Counted from the first letter of the stretch, positions 47,218-59,453 are shown. The stretch: 60,000 bases of DNA from Liolophura sinensis (GCF_032854445.1 NC_088300.1:68734984-68794983), one strand, 5' to 3'. Program-made: numbers and translations. Notes: generated from the sequence alone by a model not told the origin.

Positions 47218-48594
47218 AACGCCTAAACGTGTCCTTTTGAAAAAAAAAAAAAAAAAGATCTCAGGGCGTCCACAAAGGTTCCGTGGTTATATAGCCTATA
47301 TTAGCGTTTTTTCCTAGCCGCAAAGCGCATAAAGAACTTTCAATGCAGAGTAAAACATTTTCCGAAGTGTCCTGGAAAGTTTTACTGGCCGTAAGCCCGT
47401 AGAAGACGCGTCGCAAACTGTATCGCAAGGGCCCAGTGATCGTGCGAATACAAGATTTAGGACGCAAGTATACAAAGGAAACCTCGCGACTGGAGTCGAG
47501 AAAACATCAAAGGGTGTCGTGCTAGCTTGGCAAAATATGCGAGTGCTTCACACACTGATGCTGCAGTTTTATGCGATCTCCCACTTCTAAAAATCTTATC
47601 CATTAATACTGGCTTGTGACCACTAAATACCACCAAGGCACCAAGGCTTGTGAAATGTCGATGGTTTCCACCATTTATCTGGGACTGAGCACATTACACC
47701 TTTTGAGTCGAAGCTATTTAGAGACGGCTATCTTAATAATCACTGCACAATACTACCCACATAATAGCCCGTTTTACCTTTGCAGCCCTACTCAAGATTA
47801 AATGTACACACAAAACATAATCTGTTAATTTTAACAGAAAGTGTGTTGACTGAGTGTAGCTAGACTGTGTTATATTCAACATCATATCCTAGTAACCTAA
47901 TAAAATCTTTATACTAAAATATTAGAGTATGTGTGCTATATTTAACAGAAAAATCTGCTGTAATAACAATTTTATAGCATGGTTCTGATAACAGATTTTC
48001 TGTCAAATTTAAAAGATTTTCTTGGAGAGAACTACCTTTATTTCAAAAGGGAAACACAGATCTGTGATCTGTGATCTCAGGTTTAAGCGCTTCGCGCGGT
48101 TTCTGTTGCTTTGTTGGAACATAGTTTGTTCTTCCTGGCATTAATAGAGAGCTAAGGGTGAGCAAGCAACTTAGGTTATTCCTCACATAGAAAGGGTCTA
48201 CAATACAAAAACGACTAGATTACTATCCATACATATATGTTTGAACACTTAGAACACCGATGATACAGAGATTAGACGTATAACCTTTACTGCAATAAAT
48301 TGTAAATCCAGACAAACCACATGTTGCAGTCTAACGATCTCAACGGTCTACATGTCTAAATGTCAGCTGAATAAAAGTGAAGATAAATATTGAAATGAAG
48401 TGCCAGAGGCATATAATTCAGCCTGTAATGCAATTTGTGTAACCTATATGTCGATCAACAGAATGGCTAAATAAATTACTTCCATCAGTTCATCTATCTA
48501 TCAAATTTATTTATTCATTTCAAAGCTACCAAATCTTCACAACACTCCGAGCTAATGTAATTAACATATGTACACCTTTTTGCCATTAAAGGAA

Positions 48595-49075
48595 AAGACT
48601 AAACATCTCTAAGTAGACCCCTTAAAACTATGCATAAAAATACTTTCATTTATTTTTTTTTTACACTTTTAGTTAAAGGCGCTCAAACATATGACTTCTA
48701 GGGTGGGCTTTATGGACCACGCTATGTTAATAACTCTGACGTCACAGGAAGTTTATCAAACTCTAACCATCACACTGAATGTTGGAATAACTCTTTTGTT
48801 TCCCATGAGTGAAAGATTACTGAAATAATGTTCGCAAAAATTCTTTCCTTCTGGTTAACATCAGGAAAAACGGTTATGTGATTTGAAAGTTCCTCGATTT
48901 CGTCAGTATGACTCATAAAACTCACCATAATTTTCAAACATTTGAATGCCTTTCAACACTCTCGAAAAAATCAGAAAAACTAACTGGAAGTATTTCAATA
49001 GTTTTCAGTTGTCTTTATGATGAACCTTACTTCATATCTCAGTTTTCTTTTACTTTAAGATATGTTCACAGAAAG
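48595..49075 (-). mobile_element. Foldback/MITE family A, copy 2
   Basis: Begins AAAACTATGCATAAAAATAC and ends near GAACCTTACTTCATAT. It aligns end to end with the reverse complement of 22922-23405. Both copies keep a CTCTGACGTCA core. Confidence 0.75.
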
Positions 49076-51383
49076 ATTTACTAAAAAAATCCAAATACAT
49101 TTCAGATGGATTTAAACAGGTGCTCAGTGTAAAATGTATACCTGCTGCTATGCAACAATCTGGTGTTAACTGTTACAACAATGACTAGAAAATGTACCAA
49201 GGAACATGGAATAAATTACATATACATCTATGATCAGCTAGCCATTGCTAGTGAAAGAAAAACTGTATTTATGCTCTTCATATGAACAGCTGTATTTCAT
49301 ACAGCTGCATGGATTGCACAATTTATTTCACTTTCTATGATGCTTATGTATAAGGAAAATGCACAAATATAAATAAGAATAAACAAATAAGAAAATAAAT
49401 AAATAAATAAATAAATAAATAACATGTATGAGATGAACAACACAAAAAAGTCCATTAAATATAATGAAATAAATAACCTCAAAACAAATATTTAATATAG
49501 TAAAGGTCTATGTGGGATTGGCATGTAAACAAATAATATGACAAAAGAGTAAATGTCTCATCCCAGTACTTCCTGTACTGGCTTGTGTATATGCCATGAT
49601 CAAATGACACATATTCTCCATGGAATGATAGGTGATTCACTATACACGAATTTACACTTTTAATACATAAGCAATAAAAAATGTGCAACTGCAAATAAAG
49701 CCTTGATAGTCTGCCCACACTAATTAGATAAGGGTAGAAAAATACAACCCCAAAATCTAGATGTATAAAACATACTACAAAGAAAACCCAACGCTTAAAA
49801 CTCCATAGTATTGCACATTACATTCCATGTACACATCTGTTCTTTAACACTGATTAGAGACTATACAGGATGTACAAACTGGCATAAATTATGGCTATTT
49901 ACACACTGTTTTATTCCCAATTAAAGAAGGGAAACTATATTTCCAGCCCAGAACAGACTTACAATACTCTTCAACAAAACACCTCATGAGTGTAAAATTC
50001 ATGTGCATGTATTTATTAATTATATACTACTTCAATAAAAGAATGTGAACAGACTATAAATAACATACGTCCTCAATGTAAATACTGTACATCTATATCA
50101 CCTAAAATCTGGTCTATAAAACACACTTTTGGACAGAGATAAAGATCTGTGGACATGACTCACTCTTAAGTGACCAACCTGAAAACGTTACAAAAAGTAA
50201 ATGACCTTAAAAAAATGAATGGTCAAAGGCAAATAAATACCATAAAATATTACTTCTGGAGCTGAAACTCGCATGTTTTCAGTAGGATAACATTCTATCT
50301 ACTAAGCAAACAACAGAACACCATTTAACCTGAATAGAACTCTTAGAATCAGGCAAAGCGCGCAGTTTAGTCCTGGGTAAAACTGAAGGTCATTCACCAC
50401 AGGTGAACTGGAGTACATCTTATCAGGCCTGCCTTTCATTACATCTTTGTTCAGAAAGATTAAAATAAAACAGACCCTAAACTATAGCAGGTAAAGTAAA
50501 TCAAGCATGATGATCGACTGTGACCATCACACCATAGAACTACTATTAAGCAAGTGTATAAATCTGACCTGGGACTAGTATATAATAGAACCAGCTTTGA
50601 CATACAATCAGTATTCTATTTTTTTTTCAAACTAATGTGAACTTCACGCTAAATTAATCCCATGTTGCTGACAGTATATTCATTTATTTATTTTTTTTTC
50701 ATATAGTTGGATGCATTTTTAACAAGCCGTGTCCCAAGGACGTATCAGGACATTTGAGTCAGTGAGCTGACTTAGGGTTCAGAGTATGTAAATACTCATG
50801 TATGTGTATGCAGGTATGTAAATAAAACACGCTGTTATCTCATACATTATAGACATTTAGGTATCAAGTGATCCACACAAGTGTCTAAGCTATGAGAGTA
50901 TATCACTGATATATTGTTTGAGTGAACCATTGTTGATTACCACCATTCTCTAGAATTTTTGCTGTATTGTTTTTAATACACACAACTAAAAGCTGACTGC
51001 GCCATCTTCACACCATAGGTTACATGTACTTCATAACAACCACATTCACTTATCTACCCCTATCACAATGTGACCACAAATGACTAAGCCATGTCCTTAC
51101 GTCAGCACGTACAGTATAAAACAGGGATCCTATCACGCTCAATATTTCAAATGTATTTCAAATAAATCTATAGTTAACCACTACATTTTGTACAAACATG
51201 AAGCGCCATCACTTTAAATCCTCAAAAATTGCCTTAATTTGCATAATCTTCATCCAAGCTGTAAAAGCGTACATTGACAATGTTCTTTAACAAGAAGCAT
51301 GCAACATGTGTATTCCTTCTGTAAACATTGTACCACTTCTACACGTAAATCCAACAGGTTTGAATATATTGACTACTGGCATC

Positions 51384-51495
51384 AGCAATGGGTCAATGTG
51401 AATTTCCATTTGGCATAGTGTTAGAAGCACACACAGACTAAACGCATTAAAATTCCCTAATGCATTGCTCCATCAATTAAATATTCCTACATCTG
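51384..51495. repeat. About 110-bp repeat in the putative 3' UTR, copy 1
   Basis: Shares CAATGTGAATTTCCATTTGG with the copy at 51566 and stays similar for about 100 nt (TTAGAAGCA, ATATTCCT). Confidence 0.7.
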
Positions 51496-51565
51496 CTTTA
51501 CATGGACAAGTATGTAAAAGGCAAAGAACACTTTATATACCTCACTACTTTAACTTCAATCGTGT

Positions 51566-51677
51566 TAATAATGGGGCAATGTGAATTTCCATTTGGCATA
51601 ACCTTAGAAGCAAACACACCCTTGAATTAAATCCACTAATGGGTTGTTCCACTATACAAATATTCCTCCCTTATGCT
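51566..51677. repeat. About 110-bp repeat in the putative 3' UTR, copy 2
   Basis: Direct copy of 51384-51495, 182 nt downstream, with the first 24 nt almost unchanged. Confidence 0.7.
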
Positions 51678-51833
51678 ATGTCTGCTGTACGGCTGTGTGT
51701 AAGTGGACTTGCATGACTAACATGTAACAGGTGATGGACATGCATGGTTAAACCTCACTCCTGTGAAATCTCCTGTGAAAATCTGTCTACAGCCGAGCAA
51801 CAATCTAGCTGCTACCCATACGCCTTCCGCATA

Positions 51834-51971
51834 TTAATCTGTCGCTCGTATCTCTATGTCCAAGGCAGGTTTGTATTTGTTGTTCCAGGCTTTGCGAATG
51901 ATGTCTACTGCTTGAGCGTGTGTCACGGCTTGTAAGGTCTCACCATCTATGCTCAACATCACATCCCCTGC
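51834..51971 (-). CDS. PDZD7: PDZD7-like last exon: end of PDZ and stop
   Basis: 138 nt, acceptor TTTGCAG, stop TAA at 51836-51834. It encodes [20 protein letters not shown] then [12 protein letters not shown], the PDZ GD motif and helix B (with the THxxAV pattern of class I PDZ domains), and ends IEIRATD. The protein stops right after the PDZ, as in whirlin; human PDZD7 has a further tail. Confidence 0.88.
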   Translation of the reverse strand, partial: AGDVMLSIDGETLQAVTHAQAVDIIRKAWNNKYKPALDIEIRATD

Positions 51972-54900
51972 CTGCAAATACAAATAATGCATCTCGAATA
52001 AGTTAATAAGTTGTTACAAATTTGTAAAAAAAAAAAACTGCTTCTTTTTTTAATAATCAATTTTAATAATATACAAATGGTACCATATCACAGGATCCGG
52101 TTGGAATTTCTACCATTGTGTCTACTTTGTTCAGATTTTTTTCAGTTGGTTTTAATTAATTATTTGCACATATACAACAGAAACTTGAATAGCAAACAGG
52201 AAATGGGCAATATTTACGCATCATTTACACAGGAGTTTTTCTCTTTTTCATATATACGTATGTAAAAATTAGCTTCCCACTTATAGATAGAGATATCTGC
52301 CCCGGGAACAATATGTTTCTAATAACAAAACCACTTCTGTGTATTGATTTGTGCAGCAGACAAAGTTGTCATAAAAAGAAAAAGGACACAAAAGAAACAT
52401 GGAGCAAAAGAAACACAAGTAGACCACCCATCACTCTTCTACAAATCAAACAGGCAACAAACTCACATCATTCAATTTACAACCTTTGCCAAACCCAGTA
52501 TGTTTGAACTGTTGTGTATGGTGAGTCTTAGACTCACCATTTTTTTAGAGAGCGTGAGATACACTGAGATGTTTTAATACTATGGTGGGATTTTATATGA
52601 ACCATATAAGTGGTGTATACATGCAGGTACTCTAATGTCACTAGATGTTTTTTTACACCGTGTTCATTTAAAGTTGGAATAGCACAATTTATAGCCACAA
52701 GCAAAGGATTGTGGGTACAGAATACTGGAAATCTTTTTTTTCTGAATACACAATTTAGGAGATGTCCTGACATACTAACAAAATGCTTAGCTTTCCTTTT
52801 GGGAGAGAGAAAAGATATCTTCAAAAGTTTTTCAAAGGCCCAGTGGTCAAGCTATCTGGAAATAATAAAGTAGCGCACATTCATGATGCTATTGGCGATA
52901 TAGCTGCCAAAACAACTATGTGTGGGTAGGGGAATTAAGAGCTCTAATGGAGGGGTGCTAAGCTGGTCCAGCACTGCCTCTAAGTTTATCAATGACAATA
53001 TCACCACAAATTACTAATCATTGATACATGCATAAAACAGAGGGGTTATTAAAAATGTAAAATATGCCACAAAAAGGGATGTTTTTTCATTGGCATAAAT
53101 TTTTGCATCACCCTTAAAACCATAGGCCTATTCTTCATTTTAGAATACCTTTTCATCTATTATATCTATTAAATAGTGTTCTTTAAAATTAGGAAAATTA
53201 GAAAAATCTGGCAAAAAAAATCTGGCAAACATTTTATTGAAAACAAAAGCTGGCTTGTGTTGCTAACCATGTCAACTTCATGAAAAAATCAAATCTATTT
53301 TCATACACAACATCCAACTGACTCACACAATACATATTTGTATGAAGGCATGAAAGATTGACAAGATTAAAAAATTTAATACGTTGGAGTGTAAGTGTAA
53401 AAAATCCTGAGCTTTGTTCAGCTGATTCTAAAGCATGTCAAGCCTGCCTTAGTATATACAGGTCTGGTCCACATGAAATGTTACATGTTTGCTCTTACAG
53501 GTAGATCTTACTGTTTCAAACCAGTTACCCCACTGTGGCTCCCCCTCATTTACTTTTACTAACATTTATTAAATGTAGTGATTTCCAGCAACACAATACA
53601 TATACACAGCAGTAAATATGTGTAAAATTTATGAGCATTTAACCAACCATCTCAATTTTACCTTGTAGGAGCTGTAATGCTATACACTTATTAAATCAAA
53701 TTTGGCAACATTATCAGCTACCTAAATCTGGCTTCAAATGGCTATATTTATTTACTAATTTATTTGGTTTGTGTTCTACACTGCAATCAAGAAATGTCAC
53801 TTATACAAGGATGGCCAACATTCTGGTGGGTGGAATCTGGGGAATACCCACAACCATTTGCAGGTTGCTTCCAGACCTTCCCACAGAATAAGCTAGAGAG
53901 ACACCTGGGTCATTGCACCTCTGCTATGGACGCCCTGCATTGGCTATAAAATATTCGATGTTAAGATTCCAAAGAGAGGTAGTTACATGTACAAGTACAT
54001 AGTGTTTGATATGACCTGACCCAGGCTTGAATCCAGGTCTCCTAGCTTTGATGTGGATGCTCCAAACATATAGGCCACCACAGCGGTTTTGTAATATGCA
54101 TAATTCTCTGAGAAGTGTATGAGGTATTGATCTATATAGCTTCTCCCTGGGCTATCCATCTTCGATTAACCAACACACCATATATATTAGTAGTAAACAC
54201 TGCTTCCTATTCTTCTGATAATGATACGTCCCCACGCAAAGTGCTGGCCGGACGAATCAAAATTAAACTTATGTTAAATACATGTTATAATATGTTTCCT
54301 TATGTATTCTTATCAATAACAAGGGTTATCACAAACCTATTTTTATGTAGATGTAGGTGCAATTCTTTAGCCTCTTAGCCTTCCAAAACAATGAATGTGG
54401 CTGTTTCATGAAGTACTTGTACCGGTGTACAAGGCAATTAAACTTCTGAGAACATCTTTTGGGGTAATTTCATGATGACTTATCCGATCTTTAACTCATC
54501 ACATGACCAAGTTTCAATTCAATGTTATGAACTACTTTCCCCCCCTCAAAAGTCAGGAATACTGTTCTGTAATGGACTAGCTGACAAAGTGACAAAAAGA
54601 ATGAATATACTAATGAATAAATGATACTGGCTTATTGTCACTGAATAAAGGATAATGGCGTATTGTCGCTGAATAAATGATAATGGCTCATTGTCACTGA
54701 ATAAATGATAATGGCGTATTGTCACTGAATAAATGATAATGGCTTATTGTCACTTCGGTAATGTGAATGTTGCTTTAACAAGTTGTTCCATGTGACATAA
54801 CTATAACTTTGACAAAAATGATAATGACAACGACAATGATGTCTAAATTCTCACCTGAAGTGAACCTTCCGCAGCTGCCGACCCTCCAGGGAAGATCTTC

Positions 54901-57900
54901 TGAACTTTGACCTCTGGTTGAGACTTGCTCTCCATACCCCCAGAGATGCTCAGACCTTGTGATGAGAAATTTTGTGGACTAAAGAATTTTTTACTGCTTT
55001 TTTAGGCTTACATGTATAACCATGACTGCTAATTATAAAAACAATAATGTTTAATGTATGTATTATTGTACATCACCTCCTGATTAGAAACACAAATTCT
55101 ATTAACATCAAGCTGTAGAAGAAATCAATGTGTATACCTAGTGTGCTGATTGCTTTGGAGAGACTGATAACCCTGGATCTCGGGGCAGGATCCTTAAACG
55201 TGGCAGGTGGAGATAGGGGAGATAACTCCAGTGCTGGTGGCCCTTCTGCAGGCACTGTGGCTATGAGAAGGGGAGGAGGGGGTGAGGAGATCTCACGTCT
55301 CTGTGGGGACCCTGACGGCGACCCCATCATGGAGGTGACATACCGGATAGGGCTGCGCGTTCTCTCTGACGCAAGGGAGGAGCGACTTGGGGATACATAG
55401 GAGCCCTGCCATGCTCGCTCTGAAGATGCTCGGGAAGGACTCTGCTGCGAGAGAGTCTTGTGAGATGGACTCTTGTGTGACTCTGAGCTTTGCTGATGTG
55501 AGGAGCTTGCCCGTGAGGGACTCCCATCCACAGGAAGGTGGTTCACATGACTGATATCACGGGAAGCTGTCACAGAGGCTGATTCTTCAGCAGCGCTGTT
55601 TTCCCCCTCCTCCACCAGTGCATAAGACTTCACCTCTATCTTCCTCTGACTGGTTGACCTTAACCAGCCTGGGGGGAGGTCAGGGTCATCAAAGGCAACA
55701 GGCACACTGTCCACAGATGATACAGAGCTACAGGCAGAGTCCACAGAGAGACTGTCCAAATGGTCATCAAAACTGAAGAGAGAGAAAAGTGAATGAAAGA
55801 ATGAATCCTTTTTGGTACATGTAGCAACTCCAACAAGACATTTGTAAACCTTTGCAACAAACTACAATGCAACTGACTGGTTAGTAGTCTTGCATATCAC
55901 AGTGTTTACAGTGACACAATACTTGAAACTTTTATCACAACTTTTTTATAAAAGATTTCTTCTATCAAACACTGGCATTTAATTTGATTTTGATTGTATA
56001 TCATCATATCATCATACAGAAATTTTCACTTACACCAACACCAAGGAATTATGTTTATGGTTGAAGGAATATCAGATATTGGATTAGGAATATTTAAAAA
56101 TGAGGCTCAAAACATCTAAAACAAATAAGCTAAAGCATCATTAAAAATGATCTCCAAAAACAGTGTTTTCCAACTCCTGGCCTTTAAAGAAATGCTTCTC
56201 CCTAAGGCAAAATGTTCATTTAAGTCATTTTTAGGTATACTAACTTCAATTCAAATGCATGGGTCCCATAACATCTGCATTAGGACCAGGTCACATCACT
56301 ATTTTCATTCCCTGTATTTGTATTTGCAGTTTACAAGGAAATTTGTTTCCTTATTTATTTAATTAGAGTTTTATATCATACTCACTTTATCTATTTTATT
56401 TATTGATTGGTGTTTTATTTTCAATACTGGTATTTAACATAGATTTGTACATGCAGATCACAAGAAAATTTATTTATTTCACCAGAGTTTTATGTCATAC
56501 TCAGTTTATCTATTTTATTTATTGATTGGTGATTTATGCCATACTCAAGAATATTTCACTTATACGACAGTGGTCATCATTATGGTAGGAGGAAACTGGA
56601 TAAAGCCCGGGGGAAACACACAAGCATCCGCAGGTTTCTGTCAGACCTTTCCACGTACGACCGGAGAAGAAGCCAGCATGAGCTGGACTTGAACTCACAG
56701 CGACGGCATTGCAAGAGGCCCATGGGTCATTGTGCTGCACTGCCATGCTAACGACTTTGACCAAGGAGGCCCTGCCGTACTCGAGAATATTTCACTGATA
56801 CAATGGTGGCCAGCATTATGGTGGGAGGAAGCTGGGCAGAGCCCAGCAGAAATCCATTACCATAACATTATATCACACTATAAACTGGATACGTTACATG
56901 GGCCTTTGCTAGATCAGTGGTTTCAACTGCTCTGCCTCTGGCCATTAAGGTATCACACTCAAATCCATTTCTTGATGGTTCAGCTGGGCAGTGGTTTACT
57001 CCAGGCACATATATTAAAGTGAAAATACTAATCAAACAAATATTAAATACACCGGATTCATGGGTGGAGACTCATTAATTTGGGGCTCATGGATTCACAT
57101 AAAGCAGAGTAATCCACTCTAGACCATTCAGTCAGCAAAGGCTCAACCCTCACATAACTAAAGTAGGGTTATGCATACTTTTTAAGTCACGTAACAATGA
57201 ATTCCTTACCCATTGTAAGCACTGTTCATCTGGTAGTTTGAGAATGGCGTGTGTGATCGCCTCCCAGAGTTCACAAAGATGACATCAGACTGTTTATGTG
57301 GGCTGGCGGCTGATGCTGGTCTGGCTGATGTCTCTGGACTGTTGACATCAGAGTCGCTGCTGTAGTCTGCTGTATCACGGCTGCGTTGACGCGCCTCCGC
57401 AGTCCTGTACTTGCTGGTGTACTGACCGTGTTCCTCCAGATGAAAACTGCCATGGAGGTCTGCATAAACACATAAATGGGATGAACGAATGGCTAGAACA
57501 TTACACAATATTTCAGCCAAGTCGTGACAAGAATATGTTGAGTCTGAAAACAGGATGGTTTTCAATATGAAAAATGCTAATATTGAAAATCAACATAAAA
57601 TGAGTTAGATGAAAAAAAAAACAAAAAAAAAAACATCTAACAAGAAAATCAGACATAATAAATACCCACATTTAAAGTATAATCTATAGAAAATTTTATT
57701 ACTTAGAACTCAGGCCAAAAGCCTGCAAAAGGCCAAAATTATTGAAACATGGTGTGAACTTGGACATGAAGATAAGTAAATGGACAATACCAGCGTACAT
57801 CCTTCATGGTTTTCTGTTAATAGGTAGCTAATTATTCCTGGTATAATGTTGGGGATTCTTTAGCACAAATTTATATTTAAAATGCAGGACCATTAAAATG

Positions 57901-59358
57901 AGCAGTGTACATGTACCTGTATTATGATATGCCTTTCTCCACCCCTTTTTTTTTTTGGCTCAATTTTGTATCATTCAAACCATTTCTATTCTCAGGAGAT
58001 TTTACAGATAACAAGAGAAAGTTTACCCATGACTGGATCCATAAGGACTTTTCTGCCAGGTGGGTCCTCCTTGATGTGACGGACAGGTGAAGACTTTGCA
58101 GAACTGGTTTTCAGCTCATTACGAGCCTGATCTTCGTATCGGGATACCATACTGTCAAACCTGCCGATATCTGTCGGATGTACCACCGTTCTGTAACAGC
58201 ATCGATGACAACAACACATACAGATCATCAGTTTTTATTTATTTATATGATTGGTGTTTTATGGCGTAATCAAGAATATTTCACTTATACGACGGCGGCC
58301 AGCATTTGGTGGGAGGAAACCGGGCAGAGCCTGGGGGGAAACCCACGACCATCTGCAGGTTGCTGGAACACCTTCCCACGTACAGCCGGAGAGGAAGCCA
58401 GCATGAGCTGGACTTGAACTCATAGCGACCGCATTGGTGAGAGATTCCTGGGTCATTACGCTGCACTAGCGCGCTAACCAACTGAGCCACGGAGGCCCCC
58501 CCATCCCCTCTCCCCTCAGATCATTAACAGTCAGGTCAGTAATTCTGGTGTAGTTCTCGAGCCCATCTACTTTTTGATCTACTTTTTTAATAGTGTCATA
58601 GGTGTGATTTGATCAGTTCTTCTACAGGTAGAAATAAATTATGCCAATTACAAATGGAAAGAAAAGAAACTGTTGTAACTCATCTTCTCATGCTTCTTAT
58701 GTCATAAATTTGCCTGTAGAAAAAAATCCAATGTTTAATGTTGAATATACTCCATCAAATTTACATCAGGAATATTTTATGTATTTACCTGAATTTTGTT
58801 CTATGCTTTACTCAAGAATGTTTCACTCTCATGATGGTGGGCAGTTAGACAAACATTTTTTTTTTTTATTTATTTATTTATTTACTGTGTAAAAATGTTA
58901 TCAACCAGCTGACAACATTTTCACATATACATGCAATATTGTTGATTGACTTGCTTTCAGTTTCAACATTTCAACTGCCACACAGAGGTCTATCCTTGGA
59001 ACAGTCTGGTTCAATGTCTGGCATCTTACAGTGCTGTCTCACTGAAATGCCATAGTGCAAGACACCAGAAATGACCATCCATCAAGTCACAATATATTGA
59101 CCAATCCATAGTGGTAGTAAGTCTCAAGTTCGGGAAGTACATATACATGTACATTTACACTGTCTATTTTCACATCTCTGGTGTACTATCTAACGCACAC
59201 TTAAAAAAGCTTGATTGAACTGCGTCCATCCAGCACTGCTGATTACAACACACTTATAGCACCTACCTGATATGTGTGAACAGCAGGATTTTCTCTGGCT
59301 TGTCCAGGATCACCAGTAATACCTGTACCAGTCTCTCTATATCCTTTGTCTCTTTGTA
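51834..59358 (-). CDS. PDZD7: PDZD7/whirlin-like scaffold, 3' six exons (partial gene)
   Basis: Exons 59358-59267, 58190-58027, 57459-57210, 55772-55138, 54955-54855 and 51971-51834 join in frame to 459 codons plus stop. The visible N-part (about 1-60) has the second half of a harmonin-homology domain ([18 protein letters not shown], then [18 protein letters not shown]). A long Ser/Pro-rich linker follows, with acidic SSDSD and SPSR repeats, then a C-terminal PDZ domain (about 370-455) with the LGLSISGG carboxylate-binding loop. HHD, linker and terminal PDZ in this order is the architecture of PDZD7 and whirlin, which organise the Usher complex at hair-cell stereocilia; invertebrate roles are less known. 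The PDZ reads closer to PDZD7 than to whirlin from memory. The N-terminal PDZ domains should lie beyond the right edge. Confidence 0.82.
53745..53935 (-). mobile_element. SINE, old and partly deleted
   Basis: ATTTATTTACTAATTTATTT, GGTGGGTGGAATCTGGGG, CCATTTGCAGGTTGCTTCC, and a remnant of the head (CACCTGGGTCATTGCACC). Confidence 0.75.
54595..54755. repeat. 28-bp tandem repeat, 5 copies
   Basis: Unit AATAAATGATAATGGCTTAT, TGTCACTG, in an intron of the PDZD7-like gene. Confidence 0.85.
54855..54955 (-). CDS. PDZD7: PDZD7-like exon: PDZ carboxylate-binding loop
   Basis: 101 nt, acceptor ATCACAAG, donor TTCAG/GTGAGA, phase 1 in and phase 0 out. With the preceding G it encodes [13 protein letters not shown] and [16 protein letters not shown], the core of a PDZ domain (GLGF-type loop, beta-C and helix A). 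Confidence 0.88.
55138..55772 (-). CDS. PDZD7: PDZD7-like exon: Ser/Pro-rich linker and first PDZ strand
   Basis: 635 nt, acceptor CTCTTCAG, donor CTAG/GTATAC, phase 2 in and phase 1 out. It has an acidic start ([20 protein letters not shown]), then [11 protein letters not shown], then SPSRAS/SPSHKTL-type repeats and poly-Pro (SPPPPLL), and ends [13 protein letters not shown], the first beta strand of the PDZ domain. Its GC content is far above the flanks. Confidence 0.85.
56509..56771 (-). mobile_element. SINE, full length
   Basis: Tail TTTTATTTATTGATTGG to head GACCAAGGAGGCC; moderately diverged; intron of the PDZD7-like gene. Confidence 0.9.
56772..56861 (-). mobile_element. SINE fragment abutting the previous copy
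   Basis: GCCGTACTCGAGAATATTTC to GCAGAAATCCATTACCA, same orientation and directly adjacent to the head of 56509-56771. Confidence 0.8.
57210..57459 (-). CDS. PDZD7: PDZD7-like exon: Ser-rich linker, first part
   Basis: 250 nt, acceptor TTATGCAG, donor ATGG/GTAAGG, phase 1 in and phase 2 out. It encodes [20 protein letters not shown] and a low-complexity linker with [14 protein letters not shown]. No domain is recognised; disorder and phosphorylation are likely. Confidence 0.78.
58027..58190 (-). CDS. PDZD7: PDZD7-like exon: end of harmonin-homology domain
   Basis: 164 nt, acceptor GTTACAG, donor ATGG/GTAAAC, phase 2 in and phase 1 out. It encodes [20 protein letters not shown] (end of the HHD), then a basic, Ser-rich segment with [16 protein letters not shown] sits about 40 nt upstream of the acceptor. 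Confidence 0.82.
58231..58502 (-). mobile_element. SINE, full length, next to a splice acceptor
   Basis: Complete and little diverged. CAGATCAT occurs at 58221-58228 and 58517-58524, a likely target duplication. It lies in the same sense as the PDZD7-like gene, about 40 nt upstream of the acceptor at 58191. Confidence 0.93.
58781..58890 (-). mobile_element. SINE fragment and T-rich tail
   Basis: TTTACTCAAGAATGTTTCAC then poly-T and (TTTA)n at 58856-58886. Confidence 0.55.
59267..59358 (-). CDS. PDZD7: PDZD7-like exon: harmonin-homology domain, first visible part
   Basis: 92 nt, acceptor GTTTTAG, donor TCAG/GTAGGT, phase 0 in and phase 2 out. It encodes [20 protein letters not shown] then [10 protein letters not shown]. 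It joins to R in the next exon to give the conserved HHD helix pair. A second frame is also open but does not match the phase of the next exon. Confidence 0.8.
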
Positions 59359-59387
59359 CTAAAACACCGAAAAGGACGCAAACCGTA

Positions 59388-59453
59388 AGACTCAAACACT
59401 TGTAGGTCAGACTCAAACACTTGTAGGTCAGACTCAAACACTTGTAGGTCATA
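59388..59453. repeat. 21-bp tandem repeat, 3 copies
   Basis: Unit CTTGTAGGTCAGACTCAAACA, three near-perfect copies, about 30 nt upstream of an exon acceptor of the PDZD7-like gene. Confidence 0.85.

Larger units (their letters stand above)
33082..51833. other. Intergenic region between tail-to-tail DUR3-like and PDZD7-like genes
   Basis: 18.7 kb with no convincing gene. It is dominated by tandem arrays (37.69-39.69, 45.23-45.90 and 46.62-47.22 kb), a foldback element right after the DUR3-like gene, other inverted-repeat elements and SINE fragments. The part 49.1-51.83 kb is free of SINEs and may be a long 3' UTR of the PDZD7-like gene. The stretches 34.55-37.6, 39.7-40.85 and 47.25-48.5 kb show no feature I can name. 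Confidence 0.5.
49100..51833 (-). other. Possible long 3' UTR of the PDZD7-like gene
   Basis: AT-rich, SINE-free sequence directly after the stop on the minus strand. Several AATAAA signals (TTTATT on the plus strand, for example near 50010 and 50687) could end the transcript. It contains a duplicated 110-bp element. It is called a UTR only by position and lack of repeats. Confidence 0.3.
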
